Source: Sisyra terminalis (Eukaryota > Arthropoda > Insecta > Neuroptera > Sisyridae). Taken from it: a stretch of 64,000 bases of DNA. The stretch covers positions 39,680,001 to 39,744,000 of the forward strand of contig OY292278.1 in NCBI GenBank assembly GCA_958496175.1, written 5' to 3'. Under the pieces are notes generated by a model. The model ran no database searches. It saw nothing but the letters and a program-made list of their open reading frames with translations, and was not told the DNA's origin. Every line of letters starts with the position of its first letter. Position 1 is the stretch's first letter. The position numbers were made by a program, and so were the translations under genes. Shown here in pieces: positions 48,306 through 60,799 of the stretch.

Positions 48306-48560
48306 AGACTTGTTTATTTTGAAAGTGGCTTATGTCCATTTCAAGCACGATCTATATGGCGATTCTTCTTCTTGTAACTAGAATAAAATATGTTCATTAT
48401 TTAACTGCTAAGTTTTCAGAAATTACTTATTTCATTTTAGTTATCAACAAAAACGCCAATTATTCCCTCCTCCTTAGTATCTTATGTTCCTATGGTTAAA
48501 AATGATAATACTATAGGGATTGTTCTTGAAATGGACTTAACTCACTTTTAAAATAAACGG
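48306..48560. repeat. Small foldback repeat
   Basis: GTTTATTTTGAAAGTGGCTT followed by ATGTCCATTTCAAGCAC (from 48308) is complemented by GTTCTTGAAATGGACTTAAC and TCACTTTTAAAATAAAC (48522-48557). The roughly 170 bp between shows no coding signal. Confidence 0.5.
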
Positions 48561-48809
48561 CGCATATGCTTCTTGAGGAAACAAAATTGACATCTTGCCA
48601 AAGGCGTTGAAATCCAATGAAAAAACAGTTTTATTATGGATATAACCATTTTATATAATGTAAGAAATATTATAATTATGATTATAAGAGATAGATTGAA
48701 CTCATCTCAATTTCAAAGCTTCTGGCAAGATGTAAGAATTATAAATTCATCCGGATCCTGAGATATATCCAGAGGACTAGGATCAAAAATAATCGGTTAA
48801 AACTTGATT

Positions 48810-48860
48810 TAATACATGCGACGTTTCGGCTCCTTTATTGAGCCTTCTTCAGGCGTTCGT
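48810..48860 (-). ncRNA. Hammerhead-ribozyme-like motif, copy 3
   Basis: Minus strand: CTGAAGA (48852-48846), one A, stem GGCTC, loop AATAAAG, stem GAGCC, GAAAC (48827-48823), GTC, then GCATG. The base next to CTGAAGA (C) and the one before it (G) pair with the G and C after GTC, supporting stem I. Confidence 0.5.
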
Positions 48861-48901
48861 AGAAAAAAAATCGTTTTAACTTTGTTAATAATAATTTTTT
48901 A

Positions 48902-48950
48902 CAAATACCTGACGAAGGCTCAATAAAGGAGCCGAAACGTCGAATGTAAT
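48902..48950 (+). ncRNA. Hammerhead-ribozyme-like motif, copy 4
   Basis: CTGACGA (48909-48915), one A, stem GGCTC, loop AATAAAG, stem GAGCC, GAAAC (48934-48938), GTC, then GAATG. It differs from copy 3 at the variable N7 position (C instead of A) and in stem I, but keeps all conserved boxes. Confidence 0.5.
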
Positions 48951-49221
48951 AAATCAAGTTTTAACCGATTATTTTTGATCCTAGTCCTCTGAATATTTTA
49001 TCAATCTATTATCATCGAAGATCTGAAATTCTACAATAAAAATTTCATATATTTATTCAGGAACCGGAGAAACCATCAGGAACCATCATTGTGAGAATAA
49101 GAGTGGCGAAACGAAAGTAAGTAACGACATGATTTGTAACAGAACGGCCACAAAAGCCATGAAATGTTAAAATCAAGGAAGTATTTACCAATAAGTAGAC
49201 AATGGAAGGCACAGATATCAC

Positions 49222-50055
49222 AGAAAATATCTCGGAATGCATTTAGATCAAAAACTTACTTGGGCTGTGCAAATCAAACGAGAACATTTAAATAAAAAAT
49301 ACAAAAAAATGTACTGGCTAATGGCATCTAGTGCACCATTATCAACAGAAAACAAACTTCTTCTGCACAAAGTCATCCTCAAGCCCATATGGACATATGG
49401 GATACAGTTGTGGGGTACTGCATCCAACTCCAACAAAGATTCAAACTCCAACAATCCTACAAAGATTTCAATCAAGGACTCTACGACAAATAATCGGTGC
49501 TCCATGGTATGTAAACAATAAAAAAGACATGAAGATACAGAAATGCCATCTGTAAAGGAGGAAATTCAAAGGTTTAGTAAAAAATACCTGACAAAACTAG
49601 ACGATCATTCCAACCATCTCGCAATAAACTTATTGGACAACAGTGAGATAATAAGAAGGTTACAAAAATGGAATGTAATAGATTTGCCTGATAGATTTTG
49701 TAACTTAACAAATATTCCTATTAACTATTTATTGCCAAATTATTATTTCTTATTATATAGCTTTATTTTATATATTACTTATAAATTAATGGTTCACATT
49801 ATTTTTAACATTGATATTGATATTATAGACTATTATTATTATTCTTATTGCTACTGTTAATTGTTTTTATGATTGTTGTTATCGCTATGAGAATTACTAT
49901 TATTGTTATTGTTGCTATTGGTTGTTAAAAATCTTTGTACTTATACAGCACTAATCTGCTGGAACTAGTGCTTACATGTGATTGTCTATAGATTAAATGT
50001 ACTTATTGCAACCCTATGCAGATTGTGCAATTTATTTGAAAATAAAAAAAAATAA
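49222..50055 (+). mobile_element. Jockey-like LINE fragment, second family
   Basis: The reading (SRN)MHLDQKLTWAVQIKREHL, then STENKLLLHKVILKPIWTYG and IQLWGTASNSN is the jockey reverse-transcriptase thumb. After a local duplication of CCAACTCCAACA/CAAAGATT it resumes in another frame as LQRFQSRTLRQIIGAPWYVN, VKEEIQRFSKKYLTKLDDH. The catalytic core is missing and the frame is broken, so it is a 5'-truncated dead copy. An AT-rich microsatellite-like tract (49820-49925) and an A run at about 50040-50052 mark the probable 3' end. Confidence 0.75.
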
Positions 50056-50559
50056 GTAGACGCGTTGGAAAGTGTTAGTTCTGATTGATAGTAGTCATTG
50101 TGTTAGATATGTTAAAAATATATGCAGATTTCAAAATTTACGACCTATTATTTTTTCGTTTCTTTGGTTGTATTTTACTTGAAATCAATGACTTAAAGTA
50201 ATTTCAAATTTAATAAGAAATATTTAATCATTCGTCCTTGATTTATTGTGTAAATATTTTATTTTTCTGAGAAGAAAACTACTGAGCTTTTTGGTGGTTT
50301 TCTTTGAGGATACACAAGTGATTGAAAATATGAGAACTTATTTAATATTCCCCCCCCGTGAAAAACAAGTTATCTTAGTTAAGCATTGATCTTTTTCCAC
50401 GAGATTCATACGAATGACACAACAAAAATAAAAAAAAATGCAATCACAGATTATTTGCTCAAGCTGTCCCCGTTTTTCGTAGAGCTTTGCGAAAGCTGCG
50501 CTGAGGATTGCTGGAACTGTTGACATGTTATGTATATACACATCCAAGTCATAACTTTA

Positions 50560-51060
50560 ACGAATAATCGACGACGACAAGACGACAAACAGACGGTTCC
50601 GAGAAAAAGCGGCGGATTGATTAAAGATGAGGCGCTATTGAATGAAAAGACATCAAAAATATATAAAAAGCAATTCGATAAAGATTAAATTTAACCGCGC
50701 GCGCCCCGGCCTCAAAAGATTCAGTTTCCGGAGCGATTGAATGCCATTTTGTTGCCACATTGAAATATAGGGAACACATTGAAGCAGCGACTTCGTCGTC
50801 TTTTATGTGAAATATTATTCGATCATTTTTTTTTCTCTGAAAAGTATTTCTTTTTCAATCGAAAGCGCCAGCAAAGCAAAGCGCGCGACGAATGGTGAAC
50901 ACAACCGGGAGAATACTTTCATGAAATTATTAAAATGAATTTTTCCCCTTTTGATAAATCATTTTTTTTTCTTTCAGTTATTTTAATATGGTGAAGTGTA
51001 TTATAAATATATATTTCTTTCTCGTTCGCCCCCGGTACCATTTTTAGATGAATCGGTGTC
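50560..51060. promoter_or_regulatory. GC-richer island, candidate regulatory block
   Basis: It contains CGCGCGCGCCCCGGCCTC, AAAGCGCGCGACGAATGG, CGACGACGACAAGACGAC and repeated CAAAGCAAAGCG. This is strikingly CG-rich for the window. No frame spans it. It could be a promoter or a conserved noncoding element of a neighbouring long gene. Confidence 0.3.
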
Positions 51061-51791
51061 AGAGAAATAAGGAAAAATTAGAGGGAAAACGACATAAAAG
51101 AAACACGACATATTCATATAGAAGACTATAGAAATGAGGGTTATTGTTTAGCTTAGCCTGTGGTACCGCCAAGTGAATGTCGAGGTCTCTGCAGATTAAT
51201 CTTGACTATTAAAAAGCTCAACATCGTCATATCATGTCATATGGGCTCATATTTTATTGTCTTTCCACGGACAAACAGACATTGCAAACACATCATACAC
51301 ATATATATTCTCTTATTTACGAGATTTTTCTTGTCTGTTTTTTTTCCAAGCCAAAAGCAACAAAGCACTGAGGTAGATTCCAAGGTATATAATCAGTTTC
51401 CATGTCCATTTTCTCAAAAAAACAACTTTCACAAAAAACCTAAATCTACATTAATTTAAATAATCCTTCTCAAAACTCAAACTTCCAGTGGGTATATCTC
51501 GACACTTAGAAAGTTTATTAAAAGGCAAAAAGTAATTTTTTAAAACTTATTTTCATATGTAATAGCAAGAAAGAGTAATCACTCACTTCAAAGTTCATAT
51601 CCATTTTTTTATATGTCAGAAAGCTTTTACTTCTCTTTGGGGGCTTTTAGAAATGATTACAATTATTCTATTGTTCGAAACAACTTGCACTTTCATCTTT
51701 ATTCAATTTAAATAATTTTTTTGAAATAAAAGTTAAAACAAAATACCTACTACAGAAATATTTGTAAGACAAAAAAAAAATTAAAAAAAAA

Positions 51792-51864
51792 TGTTTCCGC
51801 CCAGGATCGAACTGGGGACCTTCTGCGTGTTAGGCAGACGTGATAACCGCTACACCACGGAAAC
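51792..51864 (-). tRNA. tRNA-Val (anticodon AAC), second copy
   Basis: It is the same 72-base sequence as 30373-30444, with all cloverleaf stems intact, AAC anticodon and an A run on the plus strand (T-run terminator). The 5' and 3' flanks differ from the first copy after a few bases, so the duplication is old or carried little flank, and the gene body has been kept identical. Confidence 0.95.
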
Positions 51865-52290
51865 TTGATATTAGTAATTATATTTGATTGAAATACTTTT
51901 GAACTAAATTAAACAACTTTCTATTGACATTTAATGACAATATTGGACTCTTATGGAATCGCCTTTCTCTTTTCTTAATAGCTGTATTATAATAATCAAG
52001 AAGAAAGATGGATAATAACGGCCGTATGTCCACATTATTTGAAACCAAAACATTGCAACCAATTCCAAATCGATTCTCCTTAAATAATGATTTTTCAAAT
52101 GAATTTTCTTCAATTTAAAATTAAAAATTTATATGCGTATAAAGGAATTATGTGTCTTTAGCTAGGGTCTACCGATTATAGTAAATTAAATGTACAATAC
52201 CATAAATCATTTACCTTAAATTACTATATAAACAAAAATTTGAGAAAGAGTTTTTCAGGTTTAAAATTGATGGAGGAAATAATTTTAGAA

Positions 52291-52546
52291 AATGCAGTAG
52301 CGCAGTGTGATGGGTGTATGGGGGCCATGGCCCCGGGGGGCACATGGAAATGGGGTAGCATATTGCAATGGACAAAGATAAAAAATTCATAAAAAAATTT
52401 GCTTTTAGAGAAACTCAAATAAAAAATTATAAAAAAATTAAGGAATTAATAGATATTTGATTTGTTACCAATTTTCTTTATTAATAATGAAAATGAGGGT
52501 GGCAAATTTTTGGTTAACCCCGGGTGGCGAAAACGCTAGTTACGTT
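52291..52546. mobile_element. Probable hAT-like MITE
   Basis: The left end GCAGTAGCGCAG is followed by a G/C-rich block (GGGGGCCATGGCCCCGGGGG). The right end has CCCCGGGTGGCGAAAACGCT followed by AGTTACGTTG. The outer ends only loosely complement each other, so the boundaries are tentative. No transposase is present. Confidence 0.35.
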
Positions 52547-55394
52547 GTTCAGAATTATTATACTATGAGAAACAATAGTCAAATATTTCCGAAATAATTT
52601 AAAGGAGACAGTGAATCCTATTATATATTTTCCTAAAATTTCAAGTCGAATTTCATATAGAAAACAAAGTAATAACTTTATGTATCAATTAAAGTTCGAT
52701 TATATTACTTGGACCGGTTTCTAAATTTTTTATCAAAATGATATCTTTTTTTTGTTCTAGCTCTGGTGTGAAAATGAAACAAGATATCAAAGCATGTCGA
52801 TAGTAGATCAAGTGGATACCAAAATTCTAATACTTTCTGTACTGAACAATTGTTACTATCCAAAAATTTTTGTTTAAGCACCAGTGGCAGATTTACAAAT
52901 TTGCCGCCAGTAGGCTATTCAATTTTTGCCGCTCTAACTGACCTCGGAAATTCGATACCCAATTTCGCAATCATATTCATTACATTTATTCTATCAATGG
53001 AATCGCGATTTGTGCCTTATCGCCATTATTATTTTTCTGTGATAAGTAAAATTTTAGGCCAAATTTGCTATTTTTTAGGCTATTTGCATTGGCCACCATT
53101 CACTAATCGTCCGTGAATAATAGAGGATAACACAGAAGATTATATTAAAGTTGTTTTAAGGATATATAAGAATACAATAACCTGATGTACATTGTAAATT
53201 TTAAATGTAGATATTACAAATTCTTGATTTAGTTTTGAATTTCGGCTTTGGTATGTTATTGACGCAATTGTTGAAATCGCTTAAAACACTAATAAATATT
53301 TAGTTACTATTGTTTATTTGAAGTCGCAAAGATGTATGATGACTAGAGCCTCTAAATAAGATTTATATTGAGTAACATTGGTAATCCAATAATAATTGCA
53401 ATGCTAAGTTTCTGAAGCTTCATTGTCTATATGTATAGTTGTACATTTCTTAAAAGTAAGGAATAATACAAATTTTAAAATTATTCCATCCAGTGATTTA
53501 TGCATCAAAAGATTTCATCATGACGAAAACATTACAATCTGGAAATTCTCTTTTGGCAAATAATGCATTTGGAACTACAATGATAATAGCAATTTTTTTT
53601 TTGATAAACAAAAGATATCTTCAAAATAAAATTTATTAAATTTGGGCTCTGAAATTTCAAATTTTTCCCATACCATCATTTCCAAAGTAGTGGAAAATTT
53701 TTAGTTACAAATTTTCATTAATTATTTAAACATACTTTTAGCAATAAACATGTGTTCCCGTTAAAGTATTCATTGCTATTTTAACAAACATTAGCGCGTT
53801 AATCCATCCATAAAAATTGTACGTCAAAGTATAATACAATATTAAGTAGCGAATTTATGTTTACATTAATGTAAATGTGTAAAGCATTGTGCTCAATTTT
53901 TTTCAATGGGTAGTTCTTCTTCTTCTAATCCGGTTTGCCAACCTGTTTGATTGGCATAACTGGCATTCCAAATTGTAAATGGGTCGTTTTTTATCTTCTT
54001 TACTCCCTCGTATCGCTAGAAGAGTACGAGTTTCTACAAATACGAATATTAGAAGTTTTTATTCGTTGATAATCTTTTACAAGTGCTGCTAGGGATTGCA
54101 TCCATTAATAATTGGCCAAGTAGAAATAAGAAATATTAAAGTAATATAAACAAAAGTATTTATATCATTACAGTGAACATGTATAGCACTTGTTAAGATC
54201 TCAATGAAATTATTACGTTAATGTAAATTAAAACTATCAGATATATATCTTCTTTTTTTTAATTGTTATTTATCGTCGCTTTATAACTACCAAGGTCTTT
54301 AGCGACTCTAGGGTTAGTAAAAAATCAGACATCATAGACATTTGCTCTCTAGTTCACAGGATTTTTTTAATATTTCATTATTTATTAATTTATTATTAGT
54401 ATTTGGATTCGTATTTATATTATGTTCAATATTATTTTACATTTATTAGTCGTTGTTTAAATTAGCGAGAAAATCTCATTTCTGGAATCATCATGTTATA
54501 AATATATTTATTTAATTTAGATTGTCATCGAAATTCGTCAATATCAAACTAATTGTTAGAACCAATTTGTCAACTAACAAATTCATTGTTTAACAGTTTG
54601 AAAAAGTTTTATTTTTTGAAATCATGATTTATTCGAAAATCTGTATCAAATTGAATCATATTGTGCAAAAAAATTATAAGAAAATTAATATAAAAGAATG
54701 AAACAATAAGTGTTGTTAGTATAATGATATTTTACGATATTAAAATAAAATTAACAAAAAAAAAAAAAGGTGAATAAAGAGAAGATAAAGTAGATACTGA
54801 AATTTGGCCAGATAATGACTAAAAAGGACTTTTAACCTTCTTTTTTAATTTATAAATTTTTTGAAAAAAATACATTTTTTTTCAATTTGGTAAAGAGCAT
54901 ATAACAATACTTATAAAAATAACAATTAATCAAATAATATATAAAAAAAATTTTTTCTATGGGCAAATTTATATGTGATAATATAGGTATCATAGGGCGT
55001 TAATTTCATTCTGAGGAATTTTCTCCGTGAGCAACTTTCGTGTGAGCAACAATGCTAGTGCGCAAAGTGAGCAACTGTCATGTAACCTTTGTAGATATAT
55101 AAATACAATTGATCATAGTCTTAGAAAGAATATTGAAAATAGAAAAAATATTTAAAAAAAAATAAACAAATTAATATATTATGGAGCTTGAAATTTCATA
55201 ATAGAATTTCATTTGCTAAAAAGGATAGGTCAATTAAACTTTGACACTATCAGGAGAGAAAGGATCTTAAAATTCATAAAAAATATTAGACGTAATTTAT
55301 GGATCAATCTTTAATTATATATTCAAAGTGTGATATTTTTTCCATTGTGGAATATGTTCCTATTTATTTTAGGAAAACAAATTGCTCGGTTTAA
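52547..55394. other. AT-rich intergenic, no gene recognised
   Basis: An 88-codon plus frame at 52850-53116 begins in low-complexity sequence. It contains CAGTGGCAGATTTACAAATTTGCCGCC, a string typical of hAT-type repeat ends, so it is probably repeat-derived. Nothing else was seen. Confidence 0.45.
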
Positions 55395-55550
55395 AAATAA
55401 AATAAAAATTATTGCTCTTATAATAGGCGTACAAATACTTTCGTTTACAATTCATTTTTAGTGTGATGTACCTTGCATAAACCATCCAAGCAGCGTCTGG
55501 AGATCCTAATTAGGATAGAGATTAGATTTTACAATATATGTCCTAATGAA
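55395..55550 (-). mobile_element. LINE 3' UTR fragment (same family as 31.5 kb)
   Basis: On the minus strand, ATCTCCAGACGCTGCTTGGA, TGGTTTATGCAAGGTACATC and TATAAGAGCAATAATTTTTA correspond in order to the 3' UTR at 32200-32320. Only the terminal 150 bp or so remains. Immediately upstream in the element's own orientation lies a hammerhead-like motif (55631-55584). Confidence 0.65.
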
Positions 55551-55583
55551 TAATAATATATGTCTTATGACTCAATTTCTTCT

Positions 55584-55631
55584 TTATTACGACGCGTTTC
55601 AACAGTTCTTGACTGTCATCATCAGGTAATG
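55584..55631 (-). ncRNA. Hammerhead-ribozyme-like motif, copy 5
   Basis: Minus strand: ATTAC, CTGATGA (55625-55619), one T, stem GACAGT, loop CAAGA, stem ACTGTT, GAAAC (55600-55596), GC, GTC, GTAAT. Stem I is ATTAC/GTAAT. It lies between inverted arms TAATAATATATGTCTTATGA (55551) and its complement (55645-55668), and is nearly identical to copy 1. Confidence 0.5.
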
Positions 55632-55839
55632 AGTTTTTTTTAATTGAGTTATAAGACATATATTATTATCGATTAATTTATTGTGACTCGGAAATAAATA
55701 AAATACTTATCAATGTTAAATATATTGTCGTTGTTGTTTGTTTGAGTTGGGAACAAATAGATCAAATTGCTAGGTATATTTTTTTAACTTGTAAATGTTA
55801 ATATCTTAAATATTTTACATGCCAGAAAATTTTCGGTGC

Positions 55840-56660
55840 TTCAACCTGTATGCAGAATGTGTTAAATCGAGCGACCTCCCTGAAAATATTTGTCTTGTTT
55901 CGCCACATCAGAACACACATCGCGTATACAACATGCAAGCTGTGTACAATAGTTTAAAGAGCCTTTTTTTACAGTAGGACCAGCTTTTTAATCAAGAGAA
56001 CAAAAAACGTTCCCCGTCATAATAATAATAACATAATGTAGTCTCCTCTACAACGCCCAGTTTGACAATCGTTGGGTGAAAAAGGGCACAAGCAATCATC
56101 ATAATATTCAGAAAACGGGACACGGAAAGTCCTTTCGTTTTTCCACCCTCCGCTGTACTCACCCTTTACCCCCTTTGCACCGCTTACCCCATTCAGTATG
56201 ACGATTGCTCTATCATTTGCTCCCTCATTCCAATTCACTTCTCTGTTAAACTCTTCTTCATCGGATATATAGCCATAACATTGTGCCTGTGTATATTGTA
56301 CACAATATAGATATATATGGGTGAGAGGATGGAAGAAAAGGCAACGAGATGGGCCGATGGGGTGGTCGCGGGCCCCACGTTTATGCACTGACAAAAATAT
56401 GTACATTTGTGTATGGGGAATTTCGCTCGATCCAGACTTTAGATTAAATGCTTCTACGTCATCTTGTCAAGCTAAATACTATAGCAGATGATCCATTGTC
56501 AAATCAAAGTACTTTTGTATGTGCATGTGCTATATACTGCACACAAAGCTACTGCAAAGTGATCAAGTACAGCATCCGTTCGTGTGCATCATATTTATTT
56601 CGATGAAATCATACCCTCCGTTTCTTCGACATCTATAAAGCAATACGAGAGACGTGAGTT
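55840..56660. promoter_or_regulatory. GC-richer island with a long but unconvincing frame
   Basis: A 129-codon minus-strand frame (56406-56017) crosses this block. It has Cys and Gly/Glu-rich parts but no domain, and the start region is low-complexity. CGGGACACGGAAAGTCC, TGGGCCGATGGGGTGGTC and GCGGGCCCCACG are unusual for the window. I lean towards noncoding regulatory sequence, but an exon is not excluded. Confidence 0.25.
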
Positions 56661-59199
56661 CCTTTTTTTTATTTTTCCTTTACAGTTTTTTAATATTTTA
56701 TTTGCGAGGTCGTTCAGTCAAAGGCGGGTGCTTTTAAAATTAATTGTTTCAAAGTAATCTTTTGTGTCACTTCTTTCGCGATAAAATTTTATCATTGCAA
56801 TAAACTTGCCCTCAAAAATATCAGTAGTGACCTTTTAAAAACGTTTTTTTTTAATTTAAGATTCTTTTGAGAAACGTTTTTATAGACTTACATTTAAGTG
56901 GATTTGTTGTCTGAAATATGACAAAGATGATATCAAAACGGAAATTAAAAACTCATATAAAAGATTCTTGACAAGTTTCTTCGGTGTAATTTTTAGGGTC
57001 GATCCTATTGCTTTATTACTTGAGAAGTAACACTTATAAATTATATACTAACAAAAAAGATGTATATTTATGTGTATAAGGAATTTTCTCTCGACCCATA
57101 CTTCAAATTAAAAATTCCTTCGGCTTACTTCTGCCAATCTATATGTGTTAAAATCTTACTAAAATCTCTCTAAAATATCCCAAATAAATAAAAAACTTAT
57201 TTAATGATTAAAAAGCCACAACAAATTTGAAATAATTTTTTTAATATAATTATCACTTTTCGAAATTTGATTTATAATCGACTTGGTATTGTTTCGACGA
57301 CTTTTGGTATTGGTTTCGGTAAACGTTTGCGAATGTTCAGACATTATGATGCTATAGATATTTGTTTATGGATTTTTGTCTTTAAATATTTATTCGTCAA
57401 TTCTTTATTGTCATATTACAATTTGAATTATTCAATGACGACAATTGTGAGAAAAAAATATTTTATTATAAAACATTATGATTGAACAATGATATAATAT
57501 GCATAGTGCAGTTGTCAATACAAGGGAACAACAATAAAGGGAATATTTGTTTTAAACGAATATTAATACAAATTTAATTATACTCAACTTGGCTCATTTC
57601 TTATATTTTTATTATTGGAATAAAAATTTACTTAGAGAAATAAAGCTTGTTTTAGTGGATAATTCAGGTATGAAATGTTACATTGTAACTCACGAAAGAT
57701 CCAGTATTACTGACGAAGATTTTTTAGTTATTCCAATGTATATCAGAGATAAAACTTTAATTAAAGTTTTTTTGATGATTTAATCACATTAAAAAATTCT
57801 GCATTCATAAGTTATGACAACTTATGATCATTTAAATCAATAATATTTTGATTTGTTAAGTTGAGATCAAAGCATATTCAGTCCCAATAGTTCGTTAAAT
57901 TTTTCTATACCTTTTGCTTTTTTTATTTTGATTAAAATTTCCGATTTTCTCTTAAATTGTTAGCAGTTTTTTAAGTATCGACCTATATAAGCACCTCATG
58001 GTACGCTATACGATGCAATTATTCATAAATTTCTATTTTTATGTACTATTTTTATTTATTTTGTCTCCGATTGTATTTCCATTACATCCTTAAGAAATAT
58101 TTTTTTCATACTGCTTCAATATGTTAATTTATTCTTTACTTTTGATTTATTATACTTCACGAGAATTCTATTTGGCATGTTGTTAACACATAATTAAAAT
58201 ATTATCATTCTACCGTACAATACATGCACAAGTATACATTTTTTAGAAGGAAGAATACCATCCTTATTTCTTCATTGCAAATGTTTGTTATTTTAGAAAT
58301 TATTACTTTACTGGCCGCTTTACTGGCTCAATAAGATGGGAAACTAAATATCCAAGTATGAGTGGCAAAAAAATTCAATAGCAAACTGAAATCAATTTGA
58401 TAAACTATCGATCTGGTTTTAAATTTTTAACAATTCTAAGATTGTAAATCTTTTTCTTTGATCATTTCACTTTTCAATAACTATTATATTAAAACCTTTT
58501 TTTCTCAACAAATGAAACCCTTATTAGCTATTTCAATATTTCTACTTTTGTGATTCGATTCTTTCATTTAATTTACCTAATATCTAAAGAGTTCTGATAT
58601 CAAAAAATAGGTCTTCTTTTATTTTCGAAGAGTTCATTTCTTATGTTCTATCAATTAAATTTACTTTTTTTGAAATTTAATAATTAATTTTCCGAGAAAA
58701 TTATTTAAGAGTTGAACGTATTGAGAATACTCACTGAACTCTACTTTAAAGTATATGTGGCCATTGGTGAACCATTGGTGTTTGGATTCTTTTTTTTAGT
58801 AGGTCGAAAGGTTATTTTGCAAATGTGTTATCTATCTTTGTTTAATGTTGATATCTTTGTGGACTATTCCTTAATCCAATTCTCCTTTGTATTACCAATA
58901 TTATTTACGAGGATGTCAATACGTACATATTACTATTCAAAAATTACACATAGATATGCACCTAAGGTAATGAAATAAATCATTCACCAAATAGGTCCAA
59001 TAGGATGATTATAAAGAAAAATATAAGATTAATATAAATATATATTGTGTAGTCTTTTATTATCACAGAAATAAGATTTTACTATAATTATTACTGAATT
59101 ACCTTTGTTTTACAATTGCTTAAGTAAAGTTGATAATTAACATAAAGCGGAAAAATGTTTAACAAAGCTTAAGAGCTTAAAAGTACGTAAGATCTTTGA
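56661..59199. other. AT-rich, no gene recognised
   Basis: Frames of 64-88 codons at 57.3, 57.6 and 58.7 kb are TA-rich and lack domains. No RNA gene or mobile element is clear. Confidence 0.45.
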
Positions 59200-59475
59200 G
59201 ATACACTATATAGATTATAAATTTTTTCCAAATAGTTTTTTTGTTACTTGTTAAGTTTCTTAAATCATCAGGCAACATATTGAAACTTTTTATGCCAATA
59301 GTTTATATAATTTTAAACTCAATAGATTTGGATTCTTTGGATATGCTTATCGCTTTAGTTTTGATTCTATCTTGTTTATTTCTATAAACGTTTCTACAGT
59401 CTGCGTAATGGTAAAAAGGGATTCTAAAACAAATGTATTATTAATGTCTAGGAAATTGTTACACAGGTTTTGTCT
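59200..59475 (-). mobile_element. LINE reverse-transcriptase C-terminal fragment
   Basis: Minus strand reading CFRIPFYHYADCRNVYRNKQ, then SIEFKIIYTIGIKSFNMLPDDLRNL and KKTIWKKF matches the C-terminal tail common to several LINE clades (…G.k.FN.LPDDLRN…FK..L). One or two stops interrupt it. The fragment is short, and the family within LINEs is not determined. Confidence 0.55.
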
Positions 59476-60799
59476 TTAACAATTTTAATTGATTAATTTT
59501 GAATTCTAGTCAATAATTTAGAAGTATTTTTACCCATCCCATGGTATTATATCATTATTTATTATACTGTCGAAAAGCGTTTAAAATGTTTTTCCATTTT
59601 ACAGACGTGGTTAGGATCGACAAAGAAAGCTCAATACCATCTTAGCTAAGCTTTTTTTATAGCAATACCCTGGTTAGATGAATCATGAAACTCAGAAAAT
59701 TTGATATTTGAGTCGTTTAAAGTCAAAGTGGTGTAAGTCATATTATTGCAATTCGGAGATGTAATAACTTTCATCCAAATTGCTTTCAAAAAATCCCACC
59801 TAAGAGGTGTTTTTGGCCAGTTATTTATCAGAACAATATATAGTAGCGTATATAGTAGCTTTAGCAATAAACAATAAACTATCCAAGGAATCGTTTTAGC
59901 TACTGAAGACGGAAAATTTAAATTATGAATTATGACTTTCACTTCTTTGGCTTTAAGTGGCTCATTTGTCGCTTTGGTCATTTTTTATTGACTTTTGGTG
60001 ATTGGTTTCCTAGTTAATCAATTCGTCAATTGCTGATTGTGAGTCTAAAGATATAAAAAAAATATTTTTTAGATTGCTTACTTTTCTATTATGGAGTGAC
60101 TTTACAAGATAGCGTATACTTCGCACCTTATCAATGAAAGACTGATTGGGGATTTGTAGTGGAATATTTTGCTTTTATTACTTTTGGCCATAGCTTTTTA
60201 ATGTCTCCGCAAAAGTCTTTGGAAAATATACTGTTGTATGAAGAATATTTGTTAAGTAGTTCATAAAATTAAATTCGATTTAAAATTAAATCGATTATTT
60301 TTTTACGATTGGAGGGCAGACGATTTTTGGGTAAACTTTAATGTTTTAATGCTTTCTAATTTTGTCTCGTTTGTATGTAGGTATAAAATTTAAGGATTGT
60401 GGTAGTAAGTATAAGGGTTTTTTTAGGCATTTGAGTTATCTTTTGTATTTTTGGGAGAAAGTTAAAAGTGAGTTTAAAGTCTCTAAATCCAGGTAGTCGA
60501 TAGCCACTATTTATTTTTCTTGGCTGAGAAATTAACTCGATATCTAAATTACTTACTATAATAGCTTTATACGAGAATAAAAGTAAATTTTAAGGAATAT
60601 GGTTTTCACTTTAATTTAAATGATTCAACCAAAATGGAATTCGTTGGTTAAATAATATTAAATTTTGGAATAAAGAAAATGTGAATGTGAGTATTGACTT
60701 ATAATAGGTCGCTACATGAGAGTTTAATTATAATCAATTTGTTGGTGGTATTGAACTCGGCTCGTTTGATAAAAAAAATGTTAAAAAATTCGCGATTTT

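Larger units (their letters stand above)
48771..48990. mobile_element. Palindromic element carrying two opposed hammerhead-like motifs
   Basis: AGAGGACTAGGATCAAAAAT (48771) is complemented by ATTTTTGATCCTAGTCCTCT (to 48990). Arms of about 90 bp extend inward through AATCGGTTAAAACTTGATTTA and both hammerhead-like cores, leaving a loop of about 50 bp. There is no coding capacity. The arrangement puts one motif on each strand. Confidence 0.7.

Noticed and set aside
52850..53116. 88-codon frame with hydrophobic stretches
   Set aside because: It begins across a string typical of hAT repeat ends and has no conserved domain; more likely repeat-derived.
56017..56406. 129-codon minus-strand open frame
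   Set aside because: No domain, no splice context, low-complexity start; kept only as part of a GC-richer island.
59255..59290. CTGATGA followed by GAAAC on the minus strand
   Set aside because: No stem-loop lies between the boxes; the sequence is explained by the LINE tail reading LPDDLRNL.
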